9,081 nucleotides of DNA from Clostridiales bacterium (GTDB taxonomy: Bacteria; Bacillota; Clostridia; Peptostreptococcales; Anaerovoracaceae), in assembly GCA_009785435.1 (NCBI GenBank), contig WQWG01000022.1, positions 1 to 9,081 on the forward strand, given 5' to 3'. Positions 5,376 to 9,081 of the stretch are shown piece after piece (the first letter of the stretch is position 1; each line of letters begins with the position of its first letter). A program made the position numbers and the translations under genes. The notes below the pieces were generated by a model. The model made no database searches. It saw only the letters and a program-made list of their open reading frames with translations, and was not told the origin of the DNA.

Positions 5376-5687
5376 ATGAGCGAACAACAAAAAATCAGAA
5401 TCAAACTAAAAGCGTATGACCACAAAACGCTTGACCAGTCAGCCGCAAAGATTGTTGAGACGGCGAAGAAGACAGGCGCGGATGTAGCGGGACCAATCCC
5501 ACTTCCGACAGAGAAAGAAATCATAACCATTTTGAGGGCTGTTCATAAGTATAAAGACAGCAGAGAACAGTTTGAGCAGAGAACGCACAAACGACTGATC
5601 GACATCACGAACACCACAAATAAAACCGTTGACTCTTTGATGAAACTCGACCTGCCTGCAGGCGTGGACATCGAAATTAAATTATAA
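5376..5687 (+). CDS. rpsJ: 30S ribosomal protein S10 (NusE)
   Basis: Small-subunit head protein, which also acts as NusE by contacting NusB and RNA polymerase in antitermination. The 103 residues match the family's usual length. Diagnostic blocks are KIRIKLKAYDHKTLDQ (6-21), GPIPLPTEK (39-47) and HKYKDSREQFEQRTHKR (57-73), the last being the long tRNA-site loop region, in a form typical of Clostridia. The ATG has AGGAGG 10 bases upstream. First gene of the operon; its mRNA leader is the structured region upstream. 72 bases separate it from rplC, the widest gap in the operon as seen here. Confidence 0.98.
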   Translation: MSEQQKIRIKLKAYDHKTLDQSAAKIVETAKKTGADVAGPIPLPTEKEIITILRAVHKYKDSREQFEQRTHKRLIDITNTTNKTVDSLMKLDLPAGVDIEIKL

Positions 5688-5733
5688 GGGAAACTCCCCT
5701 TAGTATGATTGCTTAAAATATTTCTAGGCAATC
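5685..5733 (+). other. Two small hairpins between rpsJ and rplC
   Basis: TAAGGG (5685-5690, starting in the rpsJ stop codon) pairs with CCCTTA (5697-5702) around a 6-base loop. GATTGC (5707-5712) pairs with GCAATC (5728-5733) around an A/T-rich 15-base loop that contains the palindrome AAATATTT. Neither has a T-run, so they are not terminators; they could be mRNA processing or stability elements, or chance. Confidence 0.35.
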
Positions 5734-5759
5734 CGCTGTAAGAGCAAAGGAGATGAATT

Positions 5760-6395
5760 ATGAAAACATTATTGGGAAAGAAAATTGGGATGACCCAGAT
5801 TTTCGCAGAAACAGGAGAAATCATTCCTGTAACAGTCATTGAAGCAGGGCCTGTCGTCGTAACACAAGTGAAGACAGTTGAAACAGACGGGTACAACGCG
5901 GTACAGATTGGCTTTCTGGATACGAAGCCGCACAGAGTGAACAAGCCGCTTACAGGACATTTTAAGAAAGCGGACGTTTCGGTTAAGAAACACTTGGCAG
6001 AATTCAGACTGGAAGACGGCGAAAGCTACGAAGTAGGCCAAGTACTGAACGTTACAGAATTTGAAGCAGGAAAAAAATTGGACGTTACGGGTGTTTCAAA
6101 AGGAAAAGGAACCCAAGGAAACATCAAGAGACATGGACACCACAGAGGCCCGATGACACACGGTTCAAAGAACAAAAGGCTTCCCGGAGCGCTTGCGGCG
6201 GGTACGTACCCCTCAAGAGTATTCAAAGGGAATCCGGGACCGGGAAGAATGGGTCGCGACACAGTAACCGTTCAAAACGTTGTTCTTGTGAAAGTTATTG
6301 AAGAAAGAAACCTTTTGCTCGTAAAGGGTGCGATTCCGGGCGGTAGAGGCGGACTTCTACGCATCCGGTACGCAATAAAGGGTCAAGGCAAATAG
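5760..6395 (+). CDS. rplC: 50S ribosomal protein L3
   Basis: Early-assembly large-subunit protein whose long loop approaches the peptidyl transferase centre. The 211 residues fit the bacterial family. Seen: N-terminal GKKIGMTQIF (6-15), the loop segment with IKRHGHHRGPMTHGS (122-136), SRVFKG (152-157), PGRMGRDTVTVQN (161-173) and the C-terminal ERNLLLVKGAIPG (182-194). The loop has AAGTYPSRVFKGNPGPGRMG where many bacteria have a DPGRVFKGKK-PGHMG-like form. The start is set by AAAGGAGAT (5746-5754), 5 bases before ATG. The glutamine methylated in the E. coli protein is not evident at the equivalent site. Confidence 0.98.
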   Translation: MKTLLGKKIGMTQIFAETGEIIPVTVIEAGPVVVTQVKTVETDGYNAVQIGFLDTKPHRVNKPLTGHFKKADVSVKKHLAEFRLEDGESYEVGQVLNVTEFEAGKKLDVTGVSKGKGTQGNIKRHGHHRGPMTHGSKNKRLPGALAAGTYPSRVFKGNPGPGRMGRDTVTVQNVVLVKVIEERNLLLVKGAIPGGRGGLLRIRYAIKGQGK

Positions 6396-6426
6396 AGAAT
6401 ATTGCTTAGAAAGGAGGAAGTACAAA

Positions 6427-7053
6427 ATGGCAACAGTAAAAATGCTTAATATGGCCGGGGCAGAAGCCGGTTCAATAGAATTAAAAGATGAAATTTTCGG
6501 CATTACACCGAACCAAAACGCCGTTCACGCAGTCGTGAAAAATTACCTTGCAAACCAAAGACAAGGTACACAGTCGGCGAAAACAAGAGGCGAAGTCAGA
6601 GGCGGAGGCAGAAAGCCTTTCAGACAAAAAGGAACAGGACGCCACAGACAGGGAAGTACGACAGATCCAACACAGGTTGGCGGCGGCGTCACATTTGCGC
6701 CAAAACCGAGAGACTATCGATATACACTGCCTAAGAAGCTGAGAAGACTTGCAATGAAATCAGCATTATCCTCAAAGGTGGAAGAAAAAGAAATAATCGT
6801 TTTGGATGCGCTTTCATTTACAGCACCAAAGACCAAAGAAATGGTTAAAGTACTGGAAAACGTCAAAGCAGGAAAAAAAGCGCTGATCGTCATGGCGGAA
6901 AAAGATGAAAACGTCATAAAATCAGCAGCCAACATACCGGGCGTAAGAACCGCGCTTGTATCAACGATGAACGTATATGAAATCATCAACTATACAAGCT
7001 TCATCGTCACAAAAGACGCGATCAATAAAATTGAGGAGGTGTATTCATCATGA
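6427..7053 (+). CDS. rplD: 50S ribosomal protein L4
   Basis: Large-subunit protein lining the exit tunnel; in E. coli L4 is also the repressor of this operon, making it the first candidate ligand of the leader described here. The 208 residues match the family. The tunnel extension is clear: GEVRGGGRKPFRQKGTGRHRQGS (55-77, Lys63 to Arg74 covering the macrolide-resistance region), then GGGVTFAPKPRDY (85-97) and LPKKLRRLAMKSALS. Two unusual spots: GRHR where GRAR is usual (His73), and TTDPTQVGGG (78-87) where IxxPxWRGGG-like wording is common. AAAGGAGG (6410-6417) precedes the ATG by 9 bases. The last codons overlap rplW by 4 bases. Confidence 0.98.
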   Translation: MATVKMLNMAGAEAGSIELKDEIFGITPNQNAVHAVVKNYLANQRQGTQSAKTRGEVRGGGRKPFRQKGTGRHRQGSTTDPTQVGGGVTFAPKPRDYRYTLPKKLRRLAMKSALSSKVEEKEIIVLDALSFTAPKTKEMVKVLENVKAGKKALIVMAEKDENVIKSAANIPGVRTALVSTMNVYEIINYTSFIVTKDAINKIEEVYSS

Positions 7054-7340
7054 AAACCCCTTACGATATCATCATAAAACCGGTCATCTCCGAAAGAAGT
7101 ATGGATGAGGTTCAGAACAGAAAATACACATTTAAAGTTGCGAAAGCAGCGAATAAAACACAAGTGAAGTTGGCGCTCGAAGAAATATTCGGCATCGAAG
7201 TTGAAAAAGTCAACATCATGAACGTAAAAGGCAAAGTAAAAAGAATGGGAAGAACCGTAGGAAAAACTGCGGACAGCAAGAAGGCGATTGTAACCATTAC
7301 AAAGAAAAGCAAAGAAATCGAATTCTTCCAGAGCCTATAA
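7050..7340 (+). CDS. rplW: 50S ribosomal protein L23
   Basis: Exit-tunnel rim protein that docks trigger factor and the signal recognition particle. 96 residues, normal length. KPVISERS (10-17) includes Glu15, equivalent to the E. coli Glu18 used for trigger factor binding; the second half has VEKVNIMNVKGKVKRMGR (51-68). Its ATG overlaps the rplD stop as ATGA (7050-7053), and GAGGAGGT (7033-7040) lies inside the end of rplD, so the two proteins are probably translationally coupled. Confidence 0.98.
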   Translation: MKTPYDIIIKPVISERSMDEVQNRKYTFKVAKAANKTQVKLALEEIFGIEVEKVNIMNVKGKVKRMGRTVGKTADSKKAIVTITKKSKEIEFFQSL

Positions 7341-7359
7341 GTAAAAGAGGAGCGAAAGT

Positions 7360-8190
7360 ATGGGAATTAAAAAATACAATCCGACCACCCCGGGCCTTAG
7401 GGGAATGACGGTTTCAACATTTGAAGAAATAACAAAAACGACTCCGGAAAAGTCGCTTACGGCGCCTCTTAAAAAGCATGCAGGCAGAAATGTCAGAGGC
7501 AAAATAACCGTAAGACACAGAGGCGGCGGAGCAAGACGTAGATACAGAATCATCGATTTCAAGAGAAATAAAGATGGAGTGCCGGGCAAAGTAGCGGCAA
7601 TCGAATACGATCCAAACAGAAGCGCGAACATCGCGTTGATCTTCTACGCGGACGGCGAGAAGCGATACATCATCGCGCCGCACAAAATCAAAGTCGGAGA
7701 CATGATCGAATCCGGCCCGGGCGCGGACATCAAAGTCGGAAACGCGCTGCCACTTCAAAACATCCCTGTCGGAACGGTGATCCACAACGTGGAACTAAAG
7801 CCGGGCAAGGGTGGACAGATGGCAAGATCCGCCGGAAACGGCGCACAGCTGATGGCGAAAGAAGGCAATTACGCGCAAATCAGACTGCCGTCCGGAGAAG
7901 TGAGAAAAGTAAGGATCGAATGCAAAGCCACGATTGGCGAAGTCGGAAACATCGATCACGAAAACATCAAGATCGGTAAAGCCGGAAGAAAGAGACACAT
8001 GGGCTTCAGGCCAACGGTCAGAGGTTCCGTCATGAACCCGAACGACCATCCTCACGGTGGTGGAGAAGGAAAAGCGGGAATCGGAAGAACGAGTCCTGTT
8101 ACACCTTGGGGCAAGCCGACGCTTGGATACAAGACAAGAAAGAAAAACAAAGATTCGAACAAATATATCGTTAAGAAGAGAAGTAAATAG
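7360..8190 (+). CDS. rplB: 50S ribosomal protein L2
   Basis: Primary 23S-binding protein needed for subunit association and peptidyl transferase activity. 276 residues, the usual length. Blocks include MGIKKYNPTTPGLRG (1-15), RNVRGKITVRHRGGG (43-57), RRYRIIDFKRN (60-70), the RNA-binding core VELKPGKGGQMARSAG (144-159) and the conserved MNPNDHPHGGGEG (225-237) with His230 and His232; one of them corresponds to the conserved E. coli His229. The C-terminus has the family's basic tail (TRKKNKDSNKYIVKKRSK). AGAGGAG (7346-7352) precedes the ATG by 7 bases; 19 bases separate it from rplW. Confidence 0.99.
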   Translation: MGIKKYNPTTPGLRGMTVSTFEEITKTTPEKSLTAPLKKHAGRNVRGKITVRHRGGGARRRYRIIDFKRNKDGVPGKVAAIEYDPNRSANIALIFYADGEKRYIIAPHKIKVGDMIESGPGADIKVGNALPLQNIPVGTVIHNVELKPGKGGQMARSAGNGAQLMAKEGNYAQIRLPSGEVRKVRIECKATIGEVGNIDHENIKIGKAGRKRHMGFRPTVRGSVMNPNDHPHGGGEGKAGIGRTSPVTPWGKPTLGYKTRKKNKDSNKYIVKKRSK

Positions 8191-8206
8191 GAAGGAGCAT
8201 AGATAA

Positions 8207-8491
8207 ATGGGTAGATCAGTTAAAAAGGGTCCTTTCGTAAACGCCAAGCTGCTCAGGATCATCGATGAAATGAATGCAGCCAACGATAAGAAAGTCATTA
8301 AAACGTGGTCAAGGCCGTCGACGATATTTCCACAGATGGTGGGACATACGATCGCGGTACATGACGGCAAAAAACATGTTCCTGTCTATATCACTGAAGA
8401 TATGGTAGGCCATAAATTGGGAGAATTTGCCCCTACAAGAACGTATAGAGGCCACGCTTCCGACAAATCGTCGAAAGTGAAGAAGAAATAA
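8207..8491 (+). CDS. rpsS: 30S ribosomal protein S19
   Basis: Small-subunit head protein bound with S13 to 16S rRNA near the A site. 94 residues, normal length. MGRSVKKGPFV (1-11), TWSRPSTIFPQMVGHTIAVHDG (33-54), HVPVYITEDMVGHKLGEFAPTR (57-78) and TYRGHASDK are all family signatures. AAGGAG (8192-8197) is 9 bases before the ATG, and 16 bases separate it from rplB. Confidence 0.99.
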   Translation: MGRSVKKGPFVNAKLLRIIDEMNAANDKKVIKTWSRPSTIFPQMVGHTIAVHDGKKHVPVYITEDMVGHKLGEFAPTRTYRGHASDKSSKVKKK

Positions 8492-8495
8492 AGAA

Positions 8496-8500
8496 GGGAG
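8496..8500 (+). promoter_or_regulatory. rplV: Shine-Dalgarno that decides the rplV start
   Basis: GGGAG (8496-8500) lies only 3 bases before an ATG at 8504 but 9 bases before a second in-frame ATG at 8510. The second gives MEAKAIAKYVRMSP, matching the common N-terminus of Bacillota L22 (MEAKA...), so 8510 is preferred. Confidence 0.65.
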
Positions 8501-8509
8501 ACCATGAAC

Positions 8510-8851
8510 ATGGAAGCAAAAGCGATTGCAAAATACGTAAGAATGTCTCCTATCAAGCTCATATCGGTCGCGGACCTCGTTAGAGGAAAAGACCTGAAAG
8601 AGGCGCTTACAATTTTAAAATTTACTCCGGGCAAAGGTTCGGAAATCGTTGAGAAAGTTGTTAAATCGGCAGCAGCAAATGCTGAAAACAACTTTAATAT
8701 GAATCCTGATGCTTTATATGTAGCCGAAGTTTACGCGCACAAAGGACCGACAATGAAAAGATGGCGCGCCGGCGCACAGGGCAGGGCATCAAAGATTTTG
8801 AAGAGAACCAGCCATGTAGGAGTTACGCTAAAAGAGAGAGTGAAAGAATAG
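8510..8851 (+). CDS. rplV: 50S ribosomal protein L22
   Basis: Large-subunit protein whose beta-hairpin reaches the exit tunnel constriction opposite L4; changes there give macrolide resistance. From ATG 8510 it has 113 residues, the usual length (115 if ATG 8504 is used). Seen: EAKAIAKYVRMSP (2-14), VADLVRGK (20-27), AAANAENNFNMN (54-65) and the hairpin KGPTMKRWRAGAQGRASKILKRTSHV (78-103). Odd: the usual SPRKARLV-like basic motif reads SPIKLISV (13-20), lacking two Arg that are common in the family. The stop codon is part of the rpsC Shine-Dalgarno, suggesting coupling. Confidence 0.97.
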   Translation: MEAKAIAKYVRMSPIKLISVADLVRGKDLKEALTILKFTPGKGSEIVEKVVKSAAANAENNFNMNPDALYVAEVYAHKGPTMKRWRAGAQGRASKILKRTSHVGVTLKERVKE

Positions 8852-8863
8852 GAGGTTCATTGA

Positions 8864-9081
8864 ATGGGTCAGAAAGTAAGCCCTCATGGGCTGAGGGTTG
8901 GCATTATAAAAGACTGGGATTCGAAATGGTATGCGGACCCAAAGAATTTTGCAGATTATCTGATAGAAGACAACGTCATTAGAAAATTTATAAAAAAGAG
9001 ATTGTACGTAGCAGGCGTATCCAGAATACTCATCGACAGAGCTGCGGACAACCAGATGAAGATCACGGTTTTAACCTCTAA
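8864..9081 (+). CDS. rpsC: 30S ribosomal protein S3, 3' end missing
   Basis: Small-subunit protein at the mRNA entry channel. 72 complete codons plus two bases are present; the final AA is an incomplete codon, not part of a stop. The N-terminus MGQKVSPHGLRVGIIKDWDSKWYADPKNFADYL is a clear S3 signature, followed by RKFIKKRLYVAGVSRILIDRAADNQMKITVLTS. The KH domain and C-terminal part (about two thirds of the protein) lie beyond the window. The ATG is set by AGGAGGT (8850-8856), 7 bases upstream, which overlaps the rplV stop codon. Confidence 0.98.
   Translation, partial: MGQKVSPHGLRVGIIKDWDSKWYADPKNFADYLIEDNVIRKFIKKRLYVAGVSRILIDRAADNQMKITVLTS

Noticed and set aside
5769..8691. Long minus-strand open frames opposite the ribosomal protein genes
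   Set aside because: They mirror highly conserved plus-strand genes with strong purine bias and have no plausible starts or family resemblance.
8881..8897. CCCTCA-TGGGC-TGAGGG hairpin just inside rpsC
   Set aside because: It encodes the conserved SPHGLRV residues, so the bases are largely fixed by the protein; a regulatory role cannot be claimed from one sequence.

Overview
The window looks like chromosomal DNA of a Gram-positive, low-to-mid GC anaerobe of the Bacillota, most likely class Clostridia. The evidence is the S10 protein wording (HKYKDSREQFEQRTHKR), purine-rich Shine-Dalgarno sites of the AGGAGG type before nearly every gene, a class A PBP with a Pro-rich tail, and a lipoprotein with a DUF6273-like C-terminus. 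This placement is an inference from family resemblance; no lower rank can be supported.

Layout, all genes on the + strand: (1) 1-2397, the 3' part of a class A penicillin-binding protein gene that begins outside the window and ends in a tandem PNMP-repeat tail. (2) 2398-3222, a stand-alone aquaporin gene with its own near-consensus promoter and a strong intrinsic terminator. (3) 3219-4793, a 503-residue putative lipoprotein with a possible promoter and a 10-bp palindrome ahead of it. (4) 4794-5375, about 580 bases without a convincing protein gene. It holds a diverged 108-bp-spaced duplication with hairpins, phased A/T tracts, a good promoter, and a highly foldable leader of about 235 nt. (5) 5376-9081, the start of the S10 ribosomal protein operon in classical order: rpsJ, rplC, rplD, rplW, rplB, rpsS, rplV, rpsC. 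The window ends inside rpsC after 72 codons.

The first three genes look like separate transcription units (peptidoglycan synthesis, water transport, unknown envelope function). The ribosomal genes are a tightly packed operon with gaps of 12-72 nt and one ATGA overlap, and are presumably driven by the promoter at 5106-5134. The str-operon genes (fusA, tuf) often found just upstream of rpsJ in Bacillota are absent here.

The most interesting material is non-coding: the structured leader of the S10 operon, including an rpsJ ribosome-binding site sitting in the loop of a perfect inverted repeat, and the duplicated hairpin-bearing repeat upstream of the promoter. No complete novel defence or mobile system is visible.
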